NCBI GenBank assembly: GCA_963691705.1
Contig: OY829542.1
Coordinates: 24,476,579-24,540,578, forward strand
Source of the DNA: Viola odorata
Taxonomy: Eukaryota > Streptophyta > Magnoliopsida > Malpighiales > Violaceae
DNA length: 64,000 nucleotides
Direction of reading: 5' to 3'
Part shown: positions 31,207-42,639 of the stretch, one piece after another
How positions within the stretch are numbered: the stretch's first letter is position 1
Layout: each line of letters opens with the position of its first letter
Made by a program: the position numbers and the translations under genes
The notes under the pieces: model-generated
The model's database searches: none
What the model was told of the DNA's origin: nothing
Seen by the model: only the letters and a program-made list of their open reading frames with translations

Positions 31207-32593
31207 TGATGGTTGCCTAAACCGTCAAAAATAAATAGAGTACAATTTACCATGCACAAATATAAATTAAACTGCAGCAAGTGGTAAAAGGATCGTTCCT
31301 CAGGGATTCGGTGGACAATTTCAATTCTTTGTAATGAAATATGATGGGTGGTAAATACCAATAAGGGTTGTTTGGATGCAATAATTAAAAGATAGAAATA
31401 AAGAAAGCAATAAATAGATAATTGAGTGTAACAAATGGAGGAAACTTCCCAGTAAGGATTCTACCTAGCCCATGATTCACTTAGACTGATCATTGATGCA
31501 AAAGTGTTAAACACCAACTTATAGGACGGCTATATAGAGATCAGGTATGGGTCACCTACATCTCCTACTCTCCTCCTACACAAGACTTCCAAAGAGACAC
31601 TCTATTGGAAGTCCCTAATCATCCTAACAATCCTAAGAGACACTCTATAGGATTTAATCAGGGAAATTGATAGACACAGGGAAAGGCCTTATCCCTGGCC
31701 TGGGATAGAGAATCGTGTCTATCCTATAAACCAGATCTGATCCTTCTTCTAGCCGTCACCAGCTAGTTGCCTTCATATCCTCTTCGATAATGTAGACTCC
31801 AAAACCTTAGATGAAGACTGTAATTACTCTAGTTCTAGGTGAAGATGATCAAGCTTTACTCAAAACAAGAATAAACTAGCATGTTATCAAGAAAGACAAG
31901 AATATAAGTGTGATGTGTGTGAAGTACGATTTGATCTCACAATCACAGAATCATGGGCTTCGAATCCTTACCAGAAAGAAGGCGTTTAGCCTATAATAGA
32001 CATAACAATAATAATAATAAAGAGATGAACATAAACTGAATCGGAATTAAATTAAATAAAGAAGGAAATAGAATCAGCGTTTGAGCTGCAACAATGGCAG
32101 AACGTAAATAAAGAAGAAGACCCCCCTTTTCTTCTGCCCAGCAGCTTATTAAATAATAACCTAAGGAATCGTTCCCCAAAAATCGGTGATAAGGATAAAA
32201 TAAAGTAGTTTTAAATCTCCTAAATTTAAACTAGGAGTTTCACTATCAAAAGGACTTCTAGCTGGAGTTGAACTCTGCAGAAAAACCCTTCTGGAACTAG
32301 AGCAGCTGGCACACATGCTTAGCTCACGGCCCAGGCCCATATGTTGTATCCTCATTAATCAAGTTGACCTTGGTCAACGTTACTTCTGGTTCGCCTTATC
32401 CCAGGTCTGGGATAAGGACAACTCTCTTTTATCCAAAATAGCTCTAAAACAGGTTCTTTCAGCTCTTTTTGAATATTTCTGCTTCTCAGCAGCAAATATG
32501 TGGAAAAGGAGAGAAAAACATCATTTAGCAGTATCATCATCCCAAAACAGATGTAAAAGGATGATGAAAGGATGACAATTTAGCGTTCTATCA
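31207..32593 (-). repeat. Athila LTR2 (hybrid LTR)
   Basis: 1387 bp. From 31207 to about 32297 it carries the LTR4 version of every diagnostic difference. From about 32303 to the end it carries the LTR1 version. No difference from LTR3 was found by eye. Confidence 0.93.
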
Positions 32594-35500
32594 AATCCCC
32601 CACATTATCTTATGCTTGCCCCCAAGCATTTCTATCCAAAAATAAGACAAAACAAAGCAAGACACATACAAATAAAGACCAATCAGTATCGACTTCAGAA
32701 CACCCAATTCATCACATAAGATCCACAGATACTTAAGTCCCTAGCTCCATGTTAGATTACCAAGGCTTAACCAAGACCCCAAACTCACCTTATTTGATAT
32801 AGTCTCATAATCGAGCGCTTAGCAATCAAACCCTGCAATTGAAAACACACAGAACAATTCCCATTTCCTTCTACCACCCCCTTCACATTGACTGAATTAA
32901 GATTTTCGGCCCACCCCTTAGGCATTCCCTATTATTTATTTTTATTTTAATCAGCTGAAGTTTCTTGGGTACTCTTGCTTAAATTAGGCCTGGGTACCAA
33001 GGCATTCAAATTTTCTTTTTTAGAGCTGATTGTAGTTCCTTGGATATTCTTGCTTAAATGAGGCATGAATACCAAAGCAGCAAACATAACATATATCTTC
33101 TTCTTCTTCTTCTTCTTAAAAAGACTACAAATGATTTCAGGGGCAGGCCTATAGTGATAGTCAATGTGTCAAAGGCAGTAGGGTAAAGAATGCAAGTTCT
33201 GTATGTTTTCTCTTACAAAATTCGCTCATAAAGCCCAAGTATCATGACCCTATGTAAATAAAGTGAGTTTCACAAGTATTGGAAAGATTATACCTTGGTA
33301 ATAAAACATGGACCTATGAACTCAAGCATCTTTTGTTTCCTATGTGATGACGTGCACACTCTGAAACTGATTTTCATGATTTTTATTTGAACAAGACAGC
33401 CACAAAATTTATCTATAAACATGCAATAAAATCAAAACAAAGCACGCTCAAGACAAACAGACAAGACACGCAGGCAAGAATTGAAAAACATACCACAAAA
33501 ACTGACTCAAAACTAACTGACTCAAACAAGCAATCAAAACAGATCATGCTCAACACAAAAAGTACTCCCCCACACTAGATGACACTTTGTCCTCGAAGTG
33601 TAAGAAAGAAAAAGACTCAACGTTAATGGAAATAAAAGAAATAACAAGGAAAGGAAGTACCCGGGGCAATTTAGGCGTGGGGTGGGAATGGTGAATCTTC
33701 CATGAGCCTCTCTATGAGCGTTCTGTCTATGGTGGTGTTATGCTTCTGCTATTCTAGAATGACTTTCAAGGTTTTATTCTGCTCATCATGACCAACTCTT
33801 CCCTAGGTCTGGGTACCTGGTCATTCTGTGGTCCCTCTGTTTGACCTGGGAATGAGTCAGGTCTGATTATTCCTCTTTATTCTTTGCACCTGCCAAAGAA
33901 AATCAAACACTCCATTAGAATTCTCCAAATGATGGTAACTTTATTCAAATAAAATAACTTAATTAAAAGACTTGGGTTGCCTCCCAAGAAGCGTCCTGTT
34001 TTAATGTCTTGGACTAGACACTGTTCTTGTTCAATCTCCAGTAGGTAGGTTGTGGATTGCATCACTAGTGTTAGCAATCCTCCATTCAACAGCCTCTTTG
34101 TACTCCTTCAGTACTCTCGCAAGCTCTTCTTCTTCCAGTTCTGTCAGCCTGCTGGAAATTGTCACTGGCAGGCTCTTTCCCAGACCTGGGATAAGGTCCT
34201 TCAGGTGATCTGGTAAATTTTTCAGCTCTAGGTCTGGGACCTGCAAATCTGAAGGGAGAAGAGTGTTATTAATGGTTAGCAAATTCATAATCTTAGGAAT
34301 ATTGATATCAGGAAGAGAATTAGAATAATCAAGCTCAAAAATAGTTTCTTGAATTTCTTCTTTGATTTCAAAATTTTCCTCCATCTCAAGCATTTTTGGC
34401 TTGTCAATGTCTCTGCTAAGAACACAATCCAAGGGGTCAGTAGCAATTAATTCATGAATATTATCAGCATTAGGATCAATATTATCTATGCAATTAACAC
34501 TATAGATGTCATCAGGAAATCGCATGGCATCATACATATTAAAAGTAATAATTTCGCCACTGAATTCCAAAGTCAAACTCCCTCCTGCCACATCAATCTT
34601 TGCCCTTGCAGTCCTCAAAAAAGGTCTGCCCAATAATATCTCTGTTGACTTAGAAGTTTGTTCATTACCCATATCGACTACATAAAAATCAGCAGGGAAA
34701 ACAAAATCGTTGACCTGCACCAACACATCCTCAATGACACCGATAGGGTAGATAATTGATCTATCCACTAATTGTATCACAACCCTAGTTTCTTTTAGCT
34801 CTCCAATGTTCAAACTATTAAAAATAGTTAATGACAACACATTAATCCCAGCCCCCAAGTCGCATAATGCCTTCTCAATAGTATGATCCCCAATCTTACA
34901 AGGGATCACAAATGTCCCCCCATCTTTGCACTTGTTCGGCAACATTTTCTGGAAAATGGCAGATACATTTTCATTCAGGTTAATCCGCTCTACCCCTGCA
35001 AGTTTTTTCTTGTTAGTACATAATTCTTTTAAAAACTTTGCATACTTAGGAACCTGCGCAATCATGTCAAGAAGGGGAACATTTACGGCTACTTTACGAA
35101 ATAAATCTAAGATAGCTTTTTCTTCCTTTGCCTTCTTGGCCTTTTCAGACCTATCAGGGAAAGGAAGATGGATTACCTGTTCCTTCTTTAGTACGGATAC
35201 CTCAGGAGTAGGGGTTACCTTGACTTGCTTTTCTGAAATTACCTCTGCATCTGGTTCCATTAGGTCTGATGGTGGTGTAGCAGAATGCTTCTTCCCCAGC
35301 CCTAGGGAAAGGGCTGTTCTTTCTGGAATTTTTGTCCCACTTCTCAACGTCATGGCTGAGACGTTATGCTTCAAGTTATCAACTGTAGTAGATGGTAGCC
35401 TACTGCCCTGCTCCTGGTTGTTAATGTTCAGCTGCGAAATTTGTCTTTCTACATTAGAAATGGATGCTTGGGTGGATTTCATGCATTATTTAAGTGTTTC

Positions 35501-36024
35501 ACTCAGAGAATTAACAGTGGTTTCAATAGGTTCTTGTGGGACTGGGTGTATGAGCATGGGATCTTGCATGTGGTACTGATGTTGTTGTTGTGGTGGTGCC
35601 CGATTGAAATTCGGGGGGTACTCCCATCCTTGATTGTAGTTGTGGGCATTCGCCCAAGGATGTGATTGGAAGCCAGACGCTCCATATGAGAGTTGTTGCA
35701 CTTGATCTACAACAGAAGAGATACGAACATGTAAGTTATTTATTTTATTGTCTATGGATTTTAACCATACCTCTATTACTCTAGCCATCTGAGTGTAGAT
35801 GTTCTCTCTCCCAGGCCTGGGAAAGAGTCCCTTTGCTATTGATGTTACGTCTGATGACGAATTATTTTCTGGATCTGTTTTTTTCCTTCTTTTTTCTCTC
35901 TTTTTCTGTCCTACGCCTCTGGTGATCTCTAGGTTGTTTAATTGCTAACAAGAGGACCTGGTCATAAAACAAAACAAAGAAAATCAATTAATACCGTTGA
36001 ATCCCCGGCAACGGCGCCAAAATT
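32594..36024 (-). repeat. Athila internal region 2
   Basis: 3431 bp, identical to internal region 1 by inspection, including the in-frame gag stop and the same protease frame. Confidence 0.9.
34031..35788 (-). pseudogene. Athila gag-protease, copy 2
   Basis: The encoded residues are the same as in copy 1 throughout, with the TAA at 35486-35488 separating 35788-35486 from 35482-34031. The protease active-site block is intact (DLGA). RT is absent. Confidence 0.85.
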
Positions 36025-37411
36025 TGATGGTTGCCTAAACCGTCAAAAATAAATAGAGTACAATTTACCATGCACAAATATAAATTAAACTGCAGCAAGT
36101 GGTAAAAGGATCGTTCCTCAGGGATTCGGTGGACAATTTCAATTCTTTGTAATGAAATATGATGGGTGGTAAATACCAATAAGGGTTGTTTGGATGCAAT
36201 AATTAAAAGATAGAAATAAAGAAAGCAATAAATAGATAATTGAGTGTAACAAATGGAGGAAACTTCCCAGTAAGGATTCTACCTAGCCCATGATTCACTT
36301 AGACTGATCATTGATGCAAAAGTGTTAAACACCAACTTATAGGACGGCTATATAGAGATCAGGTATGGGTCACCTACATCTCCTACTCTCCTCCTACACA
36401 AGACTTCCAAAGAGACACTCTATTGGAAGTCCCTAATCATCCTAACAATCCTAAGAGACACTCTATAGGATTTAATCAGGGAAATTGATAGACACAGGGA
36501 AAGGCCTTATCCCTGGCCTGGGATAGAGAATCGTGTCTATCCTATAAACCAGATCTGATCCTTCTTCTAGCCGTCACCAGCTAGTTGCCTTCATATCCTC
36601 TTCGATAATGTAGACTCCAAAACCTTAGATGAAGACTGTAATTACTCTAGTTCTAGGTGAAGATGATCAAGCTTTACTCAAAACAAGAATAAACTAGCAT
36701 GTTATCAAGAAAGACAAGAATATAAGTGTGATGTGTGTGAAGTACGATTTGATCTCACAATCACAGAATCATGGGCTTCGAATCCTTACCAGAAAGAAGG
36801 CGTTTAGCCTATAATAGACATAACAATAATAATAATAAAGAGATGAACATAAACTGAATCGGAATTAAATTAAATAAAGAAGGAAATAGAATCAGCGTTT
36901 GAGCTGCAACAATGGCAGAACGTAAATAAAGAAGAAGACCCCCCTTTTCTTCTGCCCAGCAGCTTATTAAATAATAACCTAAGGAATCGTTCCCCAAAAA
37001 TCGGTGATAAGGATAAAATAAAGTAGTTTTAAATCTCCTAAATTTAAACTAGGAGTTTCACTATCAAAAGGACTTCTAGCTGGAGTTGAACTCTGCAGAA
37101 AAACCCTTCTGGAACTAGAGCAGCTGGCACACATGCTTAGCTCACGGCCCAGGCCCATATGTTGTATCCTCATTAATCAAGTTGACCTTGGTCAACGTTA
37201 CTTCTGGTTCGCCTTATCCCAGGTCTGGGATAAGGACAACTCTCTTTTATCCAAAATAGCTCTAAAACAGGTTCTTTCAGCTCTTTTTGAATATTTCTGC
37301 TTCTCAGCAGCAAATATGTGGAAAAGGAGAGAAAAACATCATTTAGCAGTATCATCATCCCAAAACAGATGTAAAAGGATGATGAAAGGATGACAATTTA
37401 GCGTTCTATCA
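36025..37411 (-). repeat. Athila LTR3 (hybrid LTR)
   Basis: 1387 bp with the same hybrid structure and same breakpoint interval as LTR2 (about 37115-37121). This shows that LTR2 and LTR3 descend from one recombinant LTR. Confidence 0.93.
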
Positions 37412-40400
37412 AATCCCCCACATTATCTTATGCTTGCCCCCAAGCATTTCTATCCAAAAATAAGACAAAACAAAGCAAGACACATACAAATAAAGACCAA
37501 TCAGTATCGACTTCAGAACACCCAATTCATCACATAAGATCCACAGATACTTAAGTCCCTAGCTCCATGTTAGATTACCAAGGCTTAACCAAGACCCCAA
37601 ACTCACCTTATTTGATATAGTCTCATAATCGAGCGCTTAGCAATCAAACCCTGCAATTGAAAACACACAGAACAATTCCCATTTCCTTCTACCACCCCCT
37701 TCACATTGACTGAATTAAGATTTTCGGCCCACCCCTTAGGCATTCCCTATTATTTATTTTTATTTTAATCAGCTGAAGTTTCTTGGGTACTCTTGCTTAA
37801 ATTAGGCCTGGGTACCAAGGCATTCAAATTTTCTTTTTTAGAGCTGATTGTAGTTCCTTGGATATTCTTGCTTAAATGAGGCATGAATACCAAAGCAGCA
37901 AACATAACATATATCTTCTTCTTCTTCTTCTTCTTAAAAAGACTACAAATGATTTCAGGGGCAGGCCTATAGTGATAGTCAATGTGTCAAAGGCAGTAGG
38001 GTAAAGAATGCAAGTTCTGTATGTTTTCTCTTACAAAATTCGCTCATAAAGCCCAAGTATCATGACCCTATGTAAATAAAGTGAGTTTCACAAGTATTGG
38101 AAAGATTATACCTTGGTAATAAAACATGGACCTATGAACTCAAGCATCTTTTGTTTCCTATGTGATGACGTGCACACTCTGAAACTGATTTTCATGATTT
38201 TTATTTGAACAAGACAGCCACAAAATTTATCTATAAACATGCAATAAAATCAAAACAAAGCACGCTCAAGACAAACAGACAAGACACGCAGGCAAGAATT
38301 GAAAAACATACCACAAAAACTGACTCAAAACTAACTGACTCAAACAAGCAATCAAAACAGATCATGCTCAACACAAAAAGTACTCCCCCACACTAGATGA
38401 CACTTTGTCCTCGAAGTGTAAGAAAGAAAAAGACTCAACGTTAATGGAAATAAAAGAAATAACAAGGAAAGGAAGTACCCGGGGCAATTTAGGCGTGGGG
38501 TGGGAATGGTGAATCTTCCATGAGCCTCTCTATGAGCGTTCTGTCTATGGTGGTGTTATGCTTCTGCTATTCTAGAATGACTTTCAAGGTTTTATTCTGC
38601 TCATCATGACCAACTCTTCCCTAGGTCTGGGTACCTGGTCATTCTGTGGTCCCTCTGTTTGACCTGGGAATGAGTCAGGTCTGATTATTCCTCTTTATTC
38701 TTTGCACCTGCCAAAGAAAATCAAACACTCCATTAGAATTCTCCAAATGATGGTAACTTTATTCAAATAAAATAACTTAATTAAAAGACTTGGGTTGCCT
38801 CCCAAGAAGCGTCCTGTTTTAATGTCTTGGACTAGACACTGTTCTTGTTCAATCTCCAGTAGGTAGGTTGTGGATTGCATCACTAGTGTTAGCAATCCTC
38901 CATTCAACAGCCTCTTTGTACTCCTTCAGTACTCTCGCAAGCTCTTCTTCTTCCAGTTCTGTCAGCCTGCTGGAAATTGTCACTGGCAGGCTCTTTCCCA
39001 GACCTGGGATAAGGTCCTTCAGGTGATCTGGTAAATTTTTCAGCTCTAGGTCTGGGACCTGCAAATCTGAAGGGAGAAGAGTGTTATTAATGGTTAGCAA
39101 ATTCATAATCTTAGGAATATTGATATCAGGAAGAGAATTAGAATAATCAAGCTCAAAAATAGTTTCTTGAATTTCTTCTTTGATTTCAAAATTTTCCTCC
39201 ATCTCAAGCATTTTTGGCTTGTCAATGTCTCTGCTAAGAACACAATCCAAGGGGTCAGTAGCAATTAATTCATGAATATTATCAGCATTAGGATCAATAT
39301 TATCTATGCAATTAACACTATAGATGTCATCAGGAAATCGCATGGCATCATACATATTAAAAGTAATAATTTCGCCACTGAATTCCAAAGTCAAACTCCC
39401 TCCTGCCACATCAATCTTTGCCCTTGCAGTCCTCAAAAAAGGTCTGCCCAATAATATCTCTGTTGACTTAGAAGTTTGTTCATTACCCATATCGACTACA
39501 TAAAAATCAGCAGGGAAAACAAAATCGTTGACTTGCACCAACACATCCTCAATGACACCGATAGGGTAGATAATTGATCTATCCACTAATTGTATCACAA
39601 CCCTAGTTTCTTTTAGCTCTCCAATGTTCAAACTATTAAAAATAGTTAATGACAACACATTAATCCCAGCCCCCAAGTCGCATAATGCCTTCTCAATAGT
39701 ATGATCCCCAATCTTACAAGGGATCACAAATGTCCCCCCATCTTTGCACTTGTTCGGCAACATTTTCTGGAAAATGGCAGATACATTTTCATTCAGGTTA
39801 ATCCGCTCTACCCCTGCAAGTTTTTTCTTGTTAGTACATAATTCTTTTAAAAACTTTGCATACTTAGGAACCTGCGCAATCATGTCAAGAAGGGGAACAT
39901 TTACGGCTACTTTACGAAATAAATCTAAGATAGCTTTTTCTTCCTTTGCCTTCTTGGCCTTTTCAGACCTATCAGGGAAAGGAAGATGGATTACCTGTTC
40001 CTTCTTTAGTACGGATACCTCAGAAGTAGGGGTTACCTTGACTTGCTTTTCTGAAATTACCTCTGCATCTGGTTCCATTAGGTCTGATGGTGGTGTAGCA
40101 GAATGCTTCTTCCCCAGCCCTAGGGAAAGGGCTGTTCTTTCTGGAATTTTTGTCCCACTTCTCAACGTCATGGCTGAGACGTTATGCTTCAAGTTATCAA
40201 CTGTAGTAGATGGTAGCCTACTGCCCTGCTCCTAGTTGTTAATGTTCAGCTGCGAAATTTGTCTTTCTACATTAGAAATGGATGCTTGGGTGGATTTCAT
40301 GCATTATTTAAGTGTTTCACTCAGAGAATTAACAGTGGTTTCAATAGGTTCTTGTGGGACTGGGTGTATGAGCATGGGATCTTGCATGTGGTACTGATGT

Positions 40401-40842
40401 TGTTGTTGTGGTGGTGCCCGATTGAAATTCGGGGGGTACTCCCATCCTTGATTGTAGTTGTGGGCATTCGCCCAAGGATGTGATTGGAAGCCAGACGCTA
40501 CATATGAGAGTTGTTGCACTTGATCTACAACAGAAGAGATACGAACATGTAAGTTATTTATTTTATTGTCTATGGATTTTAACCATACCTCTATTACTCT
40601 AGCCATCTGAGTGTAGATGTTCTCTCTCCCAGGCCTGGGAAAGAGTCCCTTTGCTATTGATGTTACGTCTGATGACGAATTATTTTCTGGATCTGTTTTT
40701 TTCCTTCTTTTTTCTCTCTTTTTCTGTCCTACGCCTCTGGTGATCTCTAGGTTGTTTAATTGCTAACAAGAGGACCTGGTCATAAAACAAAACAAAGAAA
40801 ATCAATTAATACCGTTGAATCCCCGGCAACGGCGCCAAAATT
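37412..40842 (-). repeat. Athila internal region 3
   Basis: 3431 bp. It differs from regions 1 and 2 at only a few bases, at about 39533, 40024, 40234 and 40500. One of these creates a second stop in gag. Confidence 0.9.
38849..40606 (-). pseudogene. Athila gag-protease, copy 3 (extra stop)
   Basis: Same gene as copies 1 and 2, with three visible changes. A CAG to TAG-type difference at 40232-40234 shortens the second open part, which is open from 40192. There is a Pro to Ser change in the linker (near 40024) and a Gly to Val change in the first part (near 40500). Protease residues are unchanged. It lies beside LTR4, the original 5' LTR. Confidence 0.85.
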
Positions 40843-42230
40843 TGATGGTTGCCTAAACCGTCAAAAATAAATAGAGTACAATTTACCATGCACAAATATA
40901 AATTAAACTGCAGCAAGTGGTAAAAGGATCGTTCCTCAGGGATTCGGTGGACAATTTCAATTCTTTGTAATGAAATATGATGGGTGGTAAATACCAATAA
41001 GGGTTGTTTGGATGCAATAATTAAAAGATAGAAATAAAGAAAGCAATAAATAGATAATTGAGTGTAACAAATGGAGGAAACTTCCCAGTAAGGATTCTAC
41101 CTAGCCCATGATTCACTTAGACTGATCATTGATGCAAAAGTGTTAAACACCAACTTATAGGACGGCTATATAGAGATCAGGTATGGGTCACCTACATCTC
41201 CTACTCTCCTCCTACACAAGACTTCCAAAGAGACACTCTATTGGAAGTCCCTAATCATCCTAACAATCCTAAGAGACACTCTATAGGATTTAATCAGGGA
41301 AATTGATAGACACAGGGAAAGGCCTTATCCCTGGCCTGGGATAGAGAATCGTGTCTATCCTATAAACCAGATCTGATCCTTCTTCTAGCCGTCACCAGCT
41401 AGTTGCCTTTATATCCTCTTCGATAATGTAGACTCCAAAACCTTAGATGAAGACTGTAATTACTCTAGTTCTAGGTGAAGATGATCAAGCTTTACTCAAA
41501 ACAAGAATAAACTAGCATGTTATCAAGAAAGACAAGAATATAAGTGTGATGTGTGTGAAGTACGATTTGATCTCACAATCACAGAATCATGGGCTTCGAA
41601 TCCTTACCAGAAAGAAGGCGTTTAGCCTATAATAGACATAACAATAATAATAATAAAGAGATGAACATAAACTGAATCGGAATTAAATTAAATAAAGAAG
41701 GAAATAGAATCAGCGTTTGAGCTGCAACAATGGCAGAACGTAAATAAAGAAGAAGACCCCCCTTTTCTTCTGCCCAGCAGCTTATTAAATAATAACCTAA
41801 GGAATCGTTCCCCAAAAATCGGTGATAAGGATAAAATAAAGTAGTTTTAAATCTCCTAAATTTAAACTAGGAGTTTCACTATCAAAAGGACTTCTAGCTG
41901 GAGTTGAACTCTGCAGAAAAACCCTTCTGGAACTAGAGTAGCTGGCACACATGCGTAGCTCACAGCCTAGGCCCATATGTTGTATCCTCATTAATCGAGT
42001 TGACCTTGGTCAACGTCACTTGTGGCTCGCCTTATCCCAGGTTTGGGATAAGGACAACTCTCTTTTATCCAAAATAGCTCTAAAATAGGTTCTTTCAGCT
42101 CCTTTTGAATATTTCTGCTTCTCAGCAGCAAATCTGTGGAAAAGGAGAGAAAAACCATCATTTAGCAGTATCATCATCCCAAAACAGATGTAAAAGGATG
42201 ATGAAAGGATGACAATTTAGCGTTCTATCA
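40843..42230 (-). repeat. Athila LTR4 (outer, right; original 5' LTR)
   Basis: 1388 bp. The left part matches LTR2 and LTR3 almost perfectly, with one private T near 41410. The last 290 bp carry about a dozen differences from the other three. Confidence 0.93.
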
Positions 42231-42235
42231 GGCAA
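42231..42235. repeat. Target-site duplication of Athila array, right copy (GGCAA)
   Basis: Follows the TATCA end of LTR4 and equals 26387-26391. Confidence 0.93.
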
Positions 42236-42336
42236 AAAGGACAATTTCTAGCGCAGTGAAGCATCGTTCACAATCCGGAGGGAAAGGAGTACTGAAGCTC
42301 TCCATAGTGAGTCAGTCGATGGAGGATCCCAATATA

Positions 42337-42597
42337 AACCTCATCGAGGGTCTTGATTAGTGCTTTTTAAGCATTGTATCTAACCTAATTAATGTAGAAG
42401 CTTTAAGATTCTGCCCCACCAACACTGACGTTAACCTCATCGAGGGTAGTTCTTTTTAAGGACTGCATCTAACCTAATTGATGTAGAAGCTTCAAGATTC
42501 TGCCCCACTAACTCTGACGTTAACCTCATTGAGGGTCTTGATCATTCCTTTTTAAGGACCGCATCTAACCTAATTGATGTAGAAGCTTCAAGATGTC
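42337..42597. repeat. Three tandem units of 76-96 bp in E3
   Basis: Units at 42337-42432, 42433-42521 and 42522-42597 each begin AACCTCAT(C/T)GAGGG and contain CATCTAACCTAATTGATGTAG and AAGATTCTGCCCCAC. They lie in the antisense gene between the first coding exon and the mobile-domain part. Stops in all frames show they are not coding; they may be intronic. Confidence 0.75.
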
Positions 42598-42639
42598 ATC
42601 CCACCTTGCCTATTCCTTCCTTTTTTGGCACTAAAGACT

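Larger units (their letters stand above)
26392..42230 (-). mobile_element. Tandem array of an Athila-like non-autonomous element (LTR-int x3-LTR)
   Basis: Four LTRs (26392-27775, 31207-32593, 36025-37411, 40843-42230) alternate with three internal regions of exactly 3431 bp. The period is 4815 bp for the first unit and 4818 bp for the next two. The Athila-like assignment rests on the primer site TGGCGCCGTTGCCGGGGA, a GTGGGGGATT polypurine tract and the gag-protease sequence with a CDLGA active site. The internal region lacks the gag N-terminus, RT, RNase H and integrase, so it could only move with help in trans. Inner LTRs are hybrids of the outer ones (see findings). Confidence 0.93.

Noticed and set aside
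26392..42230. Possible CRISPR-like or satellite array
   Set aside because: The unit is 4.8 kb with LTRs, a primer site and gag-protease, so it is a retrotransposon tandem. No spacer-repeat pattern exists.
26392..42230. Three independent side-by-side insertions
   Set aside because: Only one pair of GGCAA duplications exists, adjacent units share one LTR, and inner LTRs are hybrids of the outer ones.
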